Source: Hydrotalea sandarakina
GTDB lineage: Bacteria > Bacteroidota > Bacteroidia > Chitinophagales > Chitinophagaceae
Direction: 5' to 3'
Assembly: GCF_003254115.1 (NCBI RefSeq)
Contig: NZ_QKZV01000001.1
Coordinates: forward strand, 580,809-644,808
Length of the DNA: 64,000 bases
Each line of letters starts with the position of its first letter. Within the stretch, counting starts at the first letter, position 1. Both the position numbers and the translations under genes were made by a program. Shown piece after piece: positions 1-8,740 of this stretch. The notes under the pieces are model-generated. The model had not been told where the DNA came from, did not search any database, and worked only from the letters and a program-made list of their open reading frames with translations.

Positions 1-216
1 AACCAATACCTGAGCGGGATTTTTGTTTTCGAGTAGCTGTGTAATGGAAGTAAATGATTGACATTGATATTTTTTGGCGAAATCATTTGCTTTGGTAACA
101 TCAATGTCACAAACTGCTTTAAGTAATCCAACCTGTTGAATTATATCGGCATGTATGTGGCCAATATTACCACACCCTAATAATGCAAAAGTTACAGGCG
201 GTTGTTGATTATTCAT
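1..216 (-). CDS. Gfo/Idh/MocA-family oxidoreductase, N-terminal part (runs off the window)
   Basis: Only the first 72 codons lie in the window. Read on the minus strand, they start MNNQQPPVTFALLGCGNIGH, a beta strand followed by the G-C-G-N-I-G-H dinucleotide-binding turn of a Rossmann fold. CDID and a TSITQLLENKNPAQ-like stretch follow, as in the sugar/inositol dehydrogenase family. Members oxidise or reduce sugars, often nucleotide sugars for surface polysaccharides. The ATG overlaps the stop of the KdsC-like gene by one base (TAATG), so translation is probably coupled. The position downstream of a UpxY-type antiterminator and a KdsC-like phosphatase suggests a role in LPS or capsule sugar synthesis. 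The substrate cannot be told from this fragment. Confidence 0.8.
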   Translation of the reverse strand, partial: MNNQQPPVTFALLGCGNIGHIHADIIQQVGLLKAVCDIDVTKANDFAKKYQCQSFTSITQLLENKNPAQVLV

Positions 217-713
217 TATTTATTACCCTCAATTAATCCTTGTTTAAATAGCATTTCAATGAATTCTCTTACCGCGCCTTCACCACCTTTCTTTTCCAAA
301 TGAATAATACCTTTAATATTTTTAACTTGTTCAACGGCGTTAGCGGGGCAAGCCGCAATGCCAGCTTCTTGCAGTAACTCTATACAATTAATGTCATCAC
401 CAATATAGGCTGTTTCTTTCAAGCTAATTCCCTCTTTTAAGCAAATTTCTTTAGCTGCTTCTAATTTACTTCCAAAGCCACGCCCCTGATATACATAATC
501 AATTTTTAGTTTCGCCGCTCTTCTTTCAACTATTTTAGTGTACTCGGTTGTGATAATGCCTGTTTTTACTCCGGCTTTAGTGAGTAAATTAAAACCCATT
601 CCATCATGGGTATTAAATTTTTTAAATTCATCACCGCTTTCCGTATAATACATGCCGGCATCGGTCATTACGCCATCAACATCTGAAAGAAATAACTTAA
701 TTTTTTTAAACAT
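216..713 (-). CDS. KdsC-like HAD-IIIA phosphatase (3-deoxy-manno-octulosonate-8-phosphate phosphatase family)
   Basis: This 165-aa protein has the size of the capless C0 HAD phosphatases. HAD motif I is DVDGVMTD (residues 11-18). The KdsC-type stretch EFKKFNTHDGMGF follows. Motif II is around GIITTE, the motif III Lys is in GFGSKLEA, and motif IV is IGDDINCIE. Family members remove phosphate from Kdo-8-P, or from related nonulosonic-acid phosphates when linked to NeuA-type enzymes. It lies in an operon between the UpxY-like gene and a Gfo/Idh oxidoreductase. Kdo for lipid A or a capsular nonulosonate are both possible; the family call is firm, the exact substrate is not. Confidence 0.85.
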   Translation of the reverse strand: MFKKIKLFLSDVDGVMTDAGMYYTESGDEFKKFNTHDGMGFNLLTKAGVKTGIITTEYTKIVERRAAKLKIDYVYQGRGFGSKLEAAKEICLKEGISLKETAYIGDDINCIELLQEAGIAACPANAVEQVKNIKGIIHLEKKGGEGAVREFIEMLFKQGLIEGNK

Positions 714-734
714 ATTTTTTTACTAATTGTAGAA

Positions 735-1241
735 TTAAATCGGCAGTAATTGTTCAATTGGAAATTCAACAACCATTACCTGACCAAGTGTTTGTAATTG
801 AACATATACCTTTTTTTTACCGAGACGAACTATTTCGCCTTCATTGTCCATAAAGATGCCTGCTTTAATTTTTACTCTATTTTTTTCACGCAATATTTTA
901 GCATCCGTAACTTGTATGCTGGCATCGGGCATTAAAAGAAAACTTTTAATGGTTTTAATTTCTTCTTCTTGAATTACCGCAGGCTTGCCTAAGTATTTTA
1001 CAAAATTGATTACACCGTTTGTTTCAAGAACAGGAATTCTATCGGATTCGTCTATGTGCACAAAAACATATGATCTAAAAATTGGAATATCAATGATTTT
1101 TTTTCTGTCCGTCCATTGCCTTTCTACTTTTTGTGTCGGACACCAACTTTCAATTCCTTTTTGTATTAGTAAATTATCTGTTTTTTTTTCACAGCGTGAT
1201 TTTGTATAAATGGCATACCATTTTTTTTCTTTCCCCAACAT
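735..1241 (-). CDS. UpxY/NusG-family transcription antiterminator
   Basis: This 168-aa protein begins KKWYAIYTKSRCEKK, the hallmark start of the NusG N-terminal (NGN) domain, which continues to about residue 105 (PIFRSYVFVHI, VINFVKYLGKPAVI). The C-terminal 50 residues look like a KOW domain (KIKAGIFMDNEGEIVRLGKKKVYVQL). Specialised NusG paralogs of the UpxY/RfaH type act on long polysaccharide operons and are usually their first gene. That fits here: a promoter is visible just upstream, and sugar-metabolism genes follow on the same strand and leave the window. The length is typical for UpxY and shorter than many housekeeping NusG proteins. Confidence 0.88.
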   Translation of the reverse strand: MLGKEKKWYAIYTKSRCEKKTDNLLIQKGIESWCPTQKVERQWTDRKKIIDIPIFRSYVFVHIDESDRIPVLETNGVINFVKYLGKPAVIQEEEIKTIKSFLLMPDASIQVTDAKILREKNRVKIKAGIFMDNEGEIVRLGKKKVYVQLQTLGQVMVVEFPIEQLLPI

Positions 1242-1260
1242 AGTATAATGAATTCAATTG

Positions 1261-1290
1261 CAAATGTAAGATTAAGTAATTCTTACAAAA
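1261..1290 (-). promoter_or_regulatory. Bacteroidetes-type promoter of the polysaccharide operon
   Basis: On the minus strand, TACATTTG (1268-1261) matches the Bacteroidetes -7 consensus TAnnTTTG. TTTTG (1290-1286) lies 17 bases upstream and can serve as the -33 element. The predicted transcript starts about 10 bases before the UpxY-like ATG, so there is almost no leader in this reading. Seen by eye only. Confidence 0.6.
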
Positions 1291-1316
1291 CAAGTACATT
1301 TATTTATTGTGTGTAA

Positions 1317-1348
1317 TAAAAAAAGAAGACCATTGCAGGTCTTCTTTT
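1317..1348 (-). terminator. Rho-independent terminator of the C-terminal processing peptidase gene
   Basis: AAAAGAAGACC (1321-1331) and GGTCTTCTTTT (1338-1348) form an 11-bp stem with a 6-base loop. On the minus strand it ends in a run of T (complement of 1318-1324). It lies just after the peptidase stop codon and separates it from the polysaccharide operon. Confidence 0.8.
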
Positions 1349-1374
1349 AGAAAGTTAAAAAGGTTTATTGAAAT

Positions 1375-3540
1375 TTAGTGGCGTTTCCAGGCTGTTTGCG
1401 TTTTACTTGCATCTATCATGTCACTTACTACTTTTGCCGACTGATAAATATACATGTCTTTTGTTCTATCCTTCAACCAGTCTTGGTAGCGTTTCCCTTT
1501 TGCAGTATCGGGATTGTTGTAATAGGTATCCTTATCTTGTGGCAATACTTGTAAGTCCATAGGTGTCTTCAATTTTATTAAATTATTGTCCTGCTCGGCC
1601 GTAGCTACAATTTGTTTTTGGTCTTTTTTAAATGTTTGATAATTTAATTGAACAGGTGCATCTGTTTTTTGAGCCAACCATTTCGTATTCGCATTTAGAA
1701 GACTAAATGTAGTGTCGGCTTGTATGGCAGCATTTTCTTTTTGAATTAATGCACTTCTATCATAATTATCCTGCCAAGTTTGATAAGTAGCTTTCGCTAT
1801 TTCATCCCAAGGTAATGCAGATGGATTATCCTTTTCGCGCATCTTCATATAATCGTACAAATCGGGGATAACAACATCGGGGGTTACGCCTTTTAACTGA
1901 GTGGAACCTCCATTAATTCTATAAAATTTCTGAAAGGTTAATTTTACTGCACCATATTCTGTTCTGCCAGAAAAATTGTCTAATGGTTTACCTAATGGTA
2001 CATTTTTTTGAACTGTACCTTTTCCATAAGAACGACTTCCTATAATAATACCTCGCTTGTAGTCTTGAATAGCTGCTGCAAAAATTTCACTGGCTGATGC
2101 ACTACCTTCATTAATCATAACAGCCAATGGGCCATCATACAGAATTGAGTTATCACGATCGGTTAGTACAGTTGAATTACCGTCTTTATCACGTACCTGT
2201 ACAACCGGTCCTTGCCCAATAAATAAGCCCACCATTTGCACTACTTCATATAATGATCCCCCGCCATTAAAGCGAAGGTCTAAAATAATACCATCTACTT
2301 TTTGCTCCTTTAATTTCTTAACTTCCTTTGCAACATCATCTGAACTGCGTGAGCCATTAGCACGTTCAAAATCAGCATAAAACTCAGGTAAATAAATGTA
2401 CCCGATTTTTTTACCATTTTGATTCAATACAAGGCTGCGGGCAAATGACTCATCCAATACAACTTCACTTCTGATTAATGATACTACTTTAATGCTTCCG
2501 TCAGGGTGTTTTACAGTTAATCTTACTTCAGTGCCTTTATCGCCTCTAATTAGTTTAACAGCATCTGTAACATCATAACCTGTAATATCAACCGGTTCGG
2601 CATTGCCTTGCCCAACTTTTAAAATAATATCATTTGCCATTAATTGACCACTTTTCCAAGCTGCACCTCCATTTTGAATACTTACAATTTTTATATTTCC
2701 ATCAGACTCGGTAAGCTGTGCCCCAATTCCATAAAAACGATTGCTCATCATTTCATCAAATTCACGCTTTTCTACAGGTGGAAAGTAATCAGTATGAGGG
2801 TCCATTAAATTACAAATGGTATTTAAGAATAAATTGAAACGTTCATCATCTGAGAACTTTACTTTTATTCTTTCAAAGATTTTATTTTCTGTACGCAATA
2901 CACTTTGTCTGGCTTCTTCTTCTAATTGTTTATCGGTTTTATTTTTTATGGAATCAACTGTTGCTTTTTCACGTTGGTTTTGCAAATCATAATAACGCGT
3001 TAAGGTTATGTATTTTAGTTTTTTATACCAACGATCTTTTTTGTCGGCTTCATTTTTAGGAAAATCAAGCTCATCAACATTTGTTACAATAGAATCATTA
3101 GAAGTGAAAGTGAAAGGCTTAGAAAGAATTGATTTATACAAATCAACTGTTTCAGCTACACGCATATTATAAATGGTTGAAACCGCTGGAACAAATGAAA
3201 TAGGCATAGTGCCATGAATTTCATCATCAATAGTTGTAGCATATTTTTTTAATGACTCAATATCCTTTTGCAGAAAAATACTTTTATCATCATCTGCCCA
3301 CATGTCAGTTAAATACTTATTAAATACTTTAACAGAGAAAGAATCATTAATTTTTTGCGGACTATAATGTTCATTTTCCAACAATTGGCCAATGGCAATT
3401 AATAATCGCTGCTTTTGTGTAATGGTTAAATCATTCTTAGCTTTAAATGTAGTAAATGCAACAAATGAAACACCAAATAAAATAAGTAAGGCTACAACAA
3501 TTCCTTTAGGAGTCTTCATAAATTTTAAAAAATTTTTCAT
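1375..3540 (-). CDS. Carboxy-terminal processing peptidase (S41, Prc/Tsp type)
   Basis: About 721 aa. An N-terminal membrane anchor or signal (GIVVALLILFGVSFVAF) is followed by a long helical region, a PDZ domain (around YGIGAQL to VRLTVKH) and the S41 protease core. The Ser region GSASASEIFA (near 480-490) and Lys in SYGKGTVQ (near 507) form the Ser-Lys dyad. A C-terminal Prc-type extension reaches the stop. Tsp/Prc proteases trim or degrade periplasmic proteins from the C terminus. I choose ATG at 3540: GGAG at 3547-3550 sits 6 bases upstream as a rare good Shine-Dalgarno, whereas the frame opens earlier only at a TTG (3552). Confidence 0.93.
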   Translation of the reverse strand: MKNFLKFMKTPKGIVVALLILFGVSFVAFTTFKAKNDLTITQKQRLLIAIGQLLENEHYSPQKINDSFSVKVFNKYLTDMWADDDKSIFLQKDIESLKKYATTIDDEIHGTMPISFVPAVSTIYNMRVAETVDLYKSILSKPFTFTSNDSIVTNVDELDFPKNEADKKDRWYKKLKYITLTRYYDLQNQREKATVDSIKNKTDKQLEEEARQSVLRTENKIFERIKVKFSDDERFNLFLNTICNLMDPHTDYFPPVEKREFDEMMSNRFYGIGAQLTESDGNIKIVSIQNGGAAWKSGQLMANDIILKVGQGNAEPVDITGYDVTDAVKLIRGDKGTEVRLTVKHPDGSIKVVSLIRSEVVLDESFARSLVLNQNGKKIGYIYLPEFYADFERANGSRSSDDVAKEVKKLKEQKVDGIILDLRFNGGGSLYEVVQMVGLFIGQGPVVQVRDKDGNSTVLTDRDNSILYDGPLAVMINEGSASASEIFAAAIQDYKRGIIIGSRSYGKGTVQKNVPLGKPLDNFSGRTEYGAVKLTFQKFYRINGGSTQLKGVTPDVVIPDLYDYMKMREKDNPSALPWDEIAKATYQTWQDNYDRSALIQKENAAIQADTTFSLLNANTKWLAQKTDAPVQLNYQTFKKDQKQIVATAEQDNNLIKLKTPMDLQVLPQDKDTYYNNPDTAKGKRYQDWLKDRTKDMYIYQSAKVVSDMIDASKTQTAWKRH

Positions 3541-3642
3541 ATTAATCTCCAAAAATACATGAATTACAACTGTGGTAAAAGTAAGGTTTCCCTATTAACA
3601 AAGGTTTTGTAATCGTAAACTTTTATTTATTTAAAAATTTGC

Positions 3643-3672
3643 TTTGAAAAATGCTGAATTATCTTATTTTTG
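3643..3672 (+). promoter_or_regulatory. Promoter of tRNA-His
   Basis: TTTG (3643-3646), an 18-base spacer and TATTTTTG (3665-3672) match the Bacteroidetes TTTG/TAnnTTTG promoter. A start a few bases downstream would place the transcript end just before the tRNA 5' end. Confidence 0.65.
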
Positions 3673-3685
3673 CTGCCCATTAAAC

Positions 3686-3760
3686 GGAGAGCGTAGCTCA
3701 GTTGGTTAGAGCGACAGTTTGTGGCACTGTAGGTCGTGGGTTCGAGACCCATCGTTCTCC
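3686..3760 (+). tRNA. tRNA-His (GTG)
   Basis: The cloverleaf is complete. The acceptor stem 3687-3693 pairs with 3753-3759, and the extra G(-1) at 3686 pairs with discriminator C73 at 3760, the identity mark of tRNA-His. T8-A9 and the D-arm GCTC follow. The anticodon stem acagt/actgt encloses loop ttgtggc with anticodon GTG, and the T-arm loop is ttcgaga. CCA is not encoded. A promoter lies just upstream and a terminator just downstream, so this is a single-gene unit. Confidence 0.97.
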
Positions 3761-3763
3761 CTC

Positions 3764-3799
3764 AAAGCCCTCCTAAATAAATTAGGCGGGCTTTTTTTT
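3764..3799 (+). terminator. Terminator of tRNA-His
   Basis: AAGCCC-T-CCTAA and TTAGG-C-GGGCTT form a long stem with a short AT-rich loop, ending in eight T (3792-3799). It follows the tRNA directly and precedes the DUF445 gene. Confidence 0.85.
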
Positions 3800-3811
3800 G
3801 AAAACCTTATT

Positions 3812-4414
3812 ATGCAGCATATGCATTGGTATTACCTGCTTCCACTTATTTCCGGACTGATTGGCTGGATATTCAATACTATTTTGATCATTTTCCTTTT
3901 TAAACCCCATCAACCTAAAAAAATTGTTTTTTTTACATTTCAAGGTATTTTGCCTAAAAAGCAACAAGCACTGGCCAATAGGTTGGCTACAATTATTGCA
4001 GAACAATTTCCTTTAAACGACATTAAAGCAAAAATATCATCGCCCGAAAGTGTGAATGCCATGTTACCTGCAGCAGAATCTGCAATTGATGATTTTTTAA
4101 GAAAGAAGTTGGTTGAAAAAATGCCGATGCTATCAATGTTTGTAAGCGACAGACTTATTAATGAATTAAAAAATATATTTATTGATGAAATTAAAATTCT
4201 TTTCCCGGTGCTTATCAATAAATATGCAGATAATATTTTAAATAAAGAGGCATTGAAAAGTGTCATTCACAATTATTTGAATAATATAACTGCACAACAA
4301 ATTGAAATATATATTAAAAAAAATACACCAATTTTAAAAATAATTCAGTGGTGGGGATTGGTTAGCGGATTATTAATAGGAGTTGTACAATTATGCTTAA
4401 TTTTATTAAGTTAA
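3812..4414 (+). CDS. DUF445 family membrane protein
   Basis: About 200 aa. A transmembrane segment at each end (YLLPLISGLIGWIFNTILIIFLF and WWGLVSGLLIGVVQLCLILL) flanks a helical soluble domain. The start LIGWIFNTILIIFLFKPHQPK and the following FQGILPKKQQALA are the recognised DUF445 (YheB-like) signature. The function of the family is unknown. The frame is open back into the tRNA and terminator, but ATG 3812 (or 3821) is the only sensible start, because it follows the terminator and puts the first membrane helix at the N terminus. Confidence 0.82.
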   Translation: MQHMHWYYLLPLISGLIGWIFNTILIIFLFKPHQPKKIVFFTFQGILPKKQQALANRLATIIAEQFPLNDIKAKISSPESVNAMLPAAESAIDDFLRKKLVEKMPMLSMFVSDRLINELKNIFIDEIKILFPVLINKYADNILNKEALKSVIHNYLNNITAQQIEIYIKKNTPILKIIQWWGLVSGLLIGVVQLCLILLS

Positions 4415-4530
4415 TCGGTACACTTCCAGTTTTCATCGGTAATCTTATTGAACTTTATCCATTTACAATTGTCATTTTACCGTTTATCTATTGAACGAAC
4501 ATTTTATATAAAAAACAATAGAATTTTGCA

Positions 4531-7245
4531 ATGAAATTTACAGCAATCATGAGGAAAATTACTTTAACCCTAGTTTTAATAGTTTCAACTGTAGTTATCG
4601 CTTATAGTCAATTTCCCGGTGGAGGAAGGCCGGGTGGCGGACGTATGGGCGGACAAAATATGAATGTTGGCCATTTTTATGGTAAACTGGTAGATGCAAA
4701 AACCAATAAGCCTGTTGCTGATGCTACAGTGCAATTAATTGGAAATAAATTTGATACTGCCACTAAAAAAATGAAAGAAGTAATATTGGCTACTGTTTTA
4801 GCAAAGCCTAATGGTGATTTTAGTATAGAAAACCTTCCGGTTTTCGGCAATTTTAAATTAATTGCATCCGCTATTGGATACAAAAATTTAAATCAAACTG
4901 TTTCATTTAACATAAAATTCCCTTCCGGCGGGGCTGCCCAAGATCCCAACTTTATGCAGCAAATGCTAAATATGGTTGATAAAGATTTGGGAAATCTTAA
5001 AATGGATGCTGAAGCCAATGATTTGGGTAATGTAACCGTATCTGCCCCTATTAAACAACAATTTGAAATGGGTATAGATAGGAAAATTTTTAATGTTGAT
5101 AAAAACCTTGAAAGCACAGGGCAAACAGCTACTGAAGTAATGAAAAATATTCCTTCGGTGAATGTTGATATTGATGGTAATGTTACTTTGCGTAATGCTA
5201 CACCTACCATATTTATTGATGACAGACCCACTACATTAACATTAGACCAAATTCCTGCCGATATTATAGACAGAATTGAAATTATTACCAACCCTTCCGC
5301 AAAATATGATGCATCAGGTGGAAATGCAGGAATTATCAACATTATTTTAAAGAAAAATAAAAAAGTTGGATACAACGGAGGTGTTAGAGCGGGTGTAGAT
5401 TCATATGGAAAGTTGAATGGCGGTGGTGATTTTAACGTTAGACAAGGTAAAATAAATGCATTCATCAATTTAAACTATAACCAAAGAAAATTTAAATCCG
5501 ACGGTACAACCAATCAAAATAACTTCTTTAATCCACCCAGTGTTGTTAACTCATCACAAAATGCAGTAAATAACGGCGAATTTAAATTTTTGAGAGGTGG
5601 TTTTGATTTTCTTGCCGATAACAGAAATACATTTACATTAGCCGGAAACTACGTAAAAGGTCAATTTAATTCTACAACAGACTTAAATTTAGATTCTACC
5701 ATCAATTCCATTTATACTGCCAATAATCAAGGCTTAAGCACCGCCTATCGCGAATTCCAAAACACCGGTGCTCAATTAAGTTACAAACACAATTTTGCCA
5801 AAAATGGGGAGAACCTTACTGCAGATATTAATTATAATGCCAGTACAAATAACAGCAACTCAAATAACAATATTTACACATACTTTCCAAATACTACTGC
5901 TCAAAAACAACTTCCTTTGCTACAGCAAACCATTACCGATGGTTCTCAAAAATATTATACCTTCCAATCTGATTACGAAAACCCAATTTCAGATAGCAAA
6001 AAATTTGAAGCAGGTATAAGAGCTGCCATTCGTGATTTTGGCAATAATAGTATTCAATCGAAATACAACAACAATACAGGCAACTACGAAGTATTGCCAG
6101 GCATTAGTAACAATTATAAATTTAATGACCAGGTTTATGCAGCCTACATAAACTATAAAGGCAAAGTAAACAAATTAGGTTACCAAATTGGTTTGCGTGC
6201 TGAAAGTTCCAATTATACAGGTACCTTACTAAATTCAAAAGGTATTGATTCTGCTACGTTTTCCGTAAAATATCCGATTAGTTTATTTCCAAGTGCATTC
6301 TTAACTTATAAATTAACGGATAAACAAGATTTACAAATTAATTATTCAAGAAGAGTAAACCGACCAAATTTCTTTCAATTAATACCTTTTCCAAATTATA
6401 CCAACTATCCGGTTTCTGTTAGTGTAGGTAATCCGGGCCTAAATCCTGAGTTTACGAATTCCATGGAATTATCATACAATAATGCCTATAAGCCAAAAGC
6501 TAATTTTTTAGCAACCCTTTACTTTAAATACTCAACCAACTTAATAACTCAATATATATACAGGGGTAAAGACCAGCTAAATCCGGGCTCAAATGACAGT
6601 ATTTATTATTCAACTTATATTAATGCCAATAGTGCTGTTTCCTATGGATTGGAATTAACCAACAATATGCCTGTTACAAAATGGTGGGATTTATTGTTGA
6701 ATTTGAACTTATTTAATTCAAAAATTAATGCCGGAAATATAAATGCCAACAATGGCAATGGCGAGGTTTCAATAGCTACTAATTCCATACTGAGCTATTT
6801 TGCAAAAATGAACAGTAATTTTAAATTAGGTAAAGGAATTTCATTGCAGATAAGTGGTAATTACCAATCTAAAACAGTTTTACCACAAAATAACAGTGGC
6901 GGCGGTGGACCGTTTAACCAAGTGCAAACTACTGCACAAGGATATTTATTACCACGTTGGAGCATTGACGCCGCTATAAGAAAGGATTGGACATGGAAAA
7001 AAGGACAAAGTGGATCATTAACGTTAGGCATGAACGATATATTTAGAACCAATTATCAGGAAGCATATTCAGAACAGATTGGTTTGTTCAACCAAGACAA
7101 TCGTAGAATAAGCAACCCACAACTTTTACGTTTAACCTTTAGTTACCGATTTGGTAAATTTGATGCCAGCTTATTTAAACGCAAAAATTTAAAATCACAA
7201 ATGCCTGATTCAGGAGGAATGGATATGATGGGTGGTGGTAACTAA
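4531..7245 (+). CDS. Outer-membrane beta-barrel receptor (TonB-dependent receptor-like, OMP_b-brl_3 type)
   Basis: About 904 aa. A signal peptide (ITLTLVLIVSTVVIAYS) is followed by a Gly/Arg-rich linker, a carboxypeptidase-regulatory-like beta domain (GKLVDAKTNKPVADATVQL, IENLPVFGNFKLIASAIGY) and a plug-like domain (VMKNIPSVNVDIDGNVTLR, RIEIITNPSAKYDASGGNAG). The rest is a long Asn/Tyr-rich beta barrel ending in SYRFG before a Met/Gly-rich tail. This is the common Bacteroidetes receptor family without a SusD partner; the cargo is unknown. ATG 4549 (MRKITLT) is an alternative start. A strong terminator follows, so the gene stands alone. Confidence 0.88.
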   Translation: MKFTAIMRKITLTLVLIVSTVVIAYSQFPGGGRPGGGRMGGQNMNVGHFYGKLVDAKTNKPVADATVQLIGNKFDTATKKMKEVILATVLAKPNGDFSIENLPVFGNFKLIASAIGYKNLNQTVSFNIKFPSGGAAQDPNFMQQMLNMVDKDLGNLKMDAEANDLGNVTVSAPIKQQFEMGIDRKIFNVDKNLESTGQTATEVMKNIPSVNVDIDGNVTLRNATPTIFIDDRPTTLTLDQIPADIIDRIEIITNPSAKYDASGGNAGIINIILKKNKKVGYNGGVRAGVDSYGKLNGGGDFNVRQGKINAFINLNYNQRKFKSDGTTNQNNFFNPPSVVNSSQNAVNNGEFKFLRGGFDFLADNRNTFTLAGNYVKGQFNSTTDLNLDSTINSIYTANNQGLSTAYREFQNTGAQLSYKHNFAKNGENLTADINYNASTNNSNSNNNIYTYFPNTTAQKQLPLLQQTITDGSQKYYTFQSDYENPISDSKKFEAGIRAAIRDFGNNSIQSKYNNNTGNYEVLPGISNNYKFNDQVYAAYINYKGKVNKLGYQIGLRAESSNYTGTLLNSKGIDSATFSVKYPISLFPSAFLTYKLTDKQDLQINYSRRVNRPNFFQLIPFPNYTNYPVSVSVGNPGLNPEFTNSMELSYNNAYKPKANFLATLYFKYSTNLITQYIYRGKDQLNPGSNDSIYYSTYINANSAVSYGLELTNNMPVTKWWDLLLNLNLFNSKINAGNINANNGNGEVSIATNSILSYFAKMNSNFKLGKGISLQISGNYQSKTVLPQNNSGGGGPFNQVQTTAQGYLLPRWSIDAAIRKDWTWKKGQSGSLTLGMNDIFRTNYQEAYSEQIGLFNQDNRRISNPQLLRLTFSYRFGKFDASLFKRKNLKSQMPDSGGMDMMGGGN

Positions 7246-7270
7246 TAAAAGAATTATTATAACCTAAATG

Positions 7271-7307
7271 AAAAGTGGTAGCTTAGTTTCTACCACTTTT
7301 TTTATTT
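7271..7307 (+). terminator. Terminator of the receptor gene
   Basis: AAAAGTGGTAG (7271-7281) pairs with CTACCACTTTT (7290-7300) across an 8-base loop, and a T-rich tail follows. Confidence 0.88.
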
Positions 7308-7444
7308 CTGTTTATAAAAAACTATTAAAATTTCAACCCACTCAATACATTATTTCAATACATTTTTAGGTAATTATTATAATTCTGTCAGTTATAATGT
7401 CCAATACAACTATATTCTACCAAATAAGTATGGTATGTAAAACT

Positions 7445-7452
7445 TACCTTTG
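7445..7452 (+). promoter_or_regulatory. -7 promoter element of the lipoprotein/TauE unit
   Basis: TACCTTTG matches TAnnTTTG. It lies 16 bases before ATG 7468. The frame is also open from 7450, but that would place the start codon inside the promoter, which supports 7468 as the real start. No clear -33 element is seen. Confidence 0.55.
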
Positions 7453-7467
7453 CAGCAACATTTTAAT

Positions 7468-7848
7468 ATGAAATATTTATTATCTATAATTCTTTTGCCC
7501 TTATTCATAGCTTGTGGCTCAAAACAAGAGTATGCACCAGCCGAAAATGAATTAGATGCTGGGCGTCAATTTATTGAAGCTACTTTACAAGGCGATTTTA
7601 AAAAAGCAAATTTTTATTTAATGCAAGATAGTACGAACATTAAGCTATTAAAGCATATGGAAGAATCTTACAAAAATTATCCTGAAGATATAAAAAAACA
7701 ATACAACAGCTCATCCATCAATATCAATAGCATAAATGATTTGTCGCCTAATGAAACTGAAATTAATTATGCAAATTCCTACGACAAAATTGCACACAGC
7801 ATTAAAGTGGTTAAGGTAAACGGAAAATGGTTAGTCCAATTCAATTAG
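7468..7848 (+). CDS. Small DUF4878-like lipoprotein
   Basis: 126 aa. A signal peptide ends in the lipobox LFIAC, and lipidation would fall on Cys14 or so of MKYLLSIILLPLFIAC. The mature part (AGRQFIEATLQGDFKKANFYLMQDS... IKVVKVNGKWLVQFN) has the layout of DUF4878/NTF2-like lipoproteins. In these, a helix with F-x-x-A is followed by a closing strand of the VNGKWLV type. The exact role is unknown. The start was chosen from the signal peptide and the upstream promoter. The TauE-like gene follows 52 bases later and may be cotranscribed. Confidence 0.75.
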   Translation: MKYLLSIILLPLFIACGSKQEYAPAENELDAGRQFIEATLQGDFKKANFYLMQDSTNIKLLKHMEESYKNYPEDIKKQYNSSSININSINDLSPNETEINYANSYDKIAHSIKVVKVNGKWLVQFN

Positions 7849-7900
7849 AACAGAATTAAATTTTTTATGTAAAATATTAATATAAACCAATATAAAACTG

Positions 7901-8737
7901 ATGTCGATTATTACATTTACTATACTTATTTTTTTTGGTTCATTACTGGCAGGATTTTTAGGTTCATTAACAGGATTAGGCGGCGGATTTGTTATTATTC
8001 CCATGCTTACACTATTATTTGGCGTTGATATACGGTATGCCATTGGTGCATCATTGGTAGCGGTAATTGCCACTTCTTCAGGAGCAGCAGCAGCATATGT
8101 AAAAGAAGGTATAACCAATATTAGATTAGGAATGTTTCTTGAAATTGCAACTACTACCGGAGCTGTTTTAGGTGCATACATTGCATCCTACACGCCTGTA
8201 AATACCATTGCAATTATATTCGGCGGAATCTTAATATTTTCTGCGTATTTATCATTGAAAAAGAAAAACGAAAACATTTTACAAACAACAAAAAGTAAAT
8301 TATCATATACATTTAAACTAAATGGCACCTACCCTACACCTGAAGGCGAAATTGGATACAAAGTTACCAATGTTATTGGCGGTTTTTTTACAATGATGGG
8401 CGCCGGTTTGCTTTCGGGGTTGTTGGGTGTTGGCTCGGGAGCACTAAAGGTTTTGGCCATGGATAATATTATGCGGATACCATTTAAAGTATCTACTACT
8501 ACCAGCAATTTTATGATTGGGGTAACTGCTGCGGCAAGTGCCGGTATATATTTATACAGAGGATATATAGATCCGGGCATATGCTTACCCGTAACTTTAG
8601 GTGTATTAGGCGGCGCACTATTAGGATCAAAATTTTTAACCAATGCTAAAACAAGCAGATTAAGACAAATTTTTGCTTTTGTAATTATTGCAATAGCATT
8701 AGAAATGTTATATAACGGTTTCAATAAAAAATTCTAA
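7901..8737 (+). CDS. TauE/SafE-family sulfite exporter-like permease
   Basis: 278 aa with about seven hydrophobic segments and two internal repeats. Each repeat carries a glycine-rich motif: GSLTGLGGGFVIIPMLTLLFG near the N terminus and GLLSGLLGVGSGALKVLAMDN in the second half. This is the signature of TauE/SafE permeases, which move sulfite, sulfonates or organic anions out of the cell. DUF1634 follows 3 bases downstream, a well-known pairing. The substrate is not visible from sequence. Confidence 0.9.
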   Translation: MSIITFTILIFFGSLLAGFLGSLTGLGGGFVIIPMLTLLFGVDIRYAIGASLVAVIATSSGAAAAYVKEGITNIRLGMFLEIATTTGAVLGAYIASYTPVNTIAIIFGGILIFSAYLSLKKKNENILQTTKSKLSYTFKLNGTYPTPEGEIGYKVTNVIGGFFTMMGAGLLSGLLGVGSGALKVLAMDNIMRIPFKVSTTTSNFMIGVTAAASAGIYLYRGYIDPGICLPVTLGVLGGALLGSKFLTNAKTSRLRQIFAFVIIAIALEMLYNGFNKKF

Positions 8738-8740
8738 CCC

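Noticed and set aside
3686..3799. tRNA-His as an attachment site for an integrated element
   Set aside because: No integrase, no duplicated tRNA 3' end and no foreign genes are seen nearby.
3719..3811. Upstream extension of the DUF445 frame into tRNA-His
   Set aside because: This stretch is tRNA and terminator. The protein similarity begins at ATG 3812.
5795..6019. Open frame within the first receptor gene
   Set aside because: It is a low-complexity shadow of the Asn/Thr-rich beta barrel.
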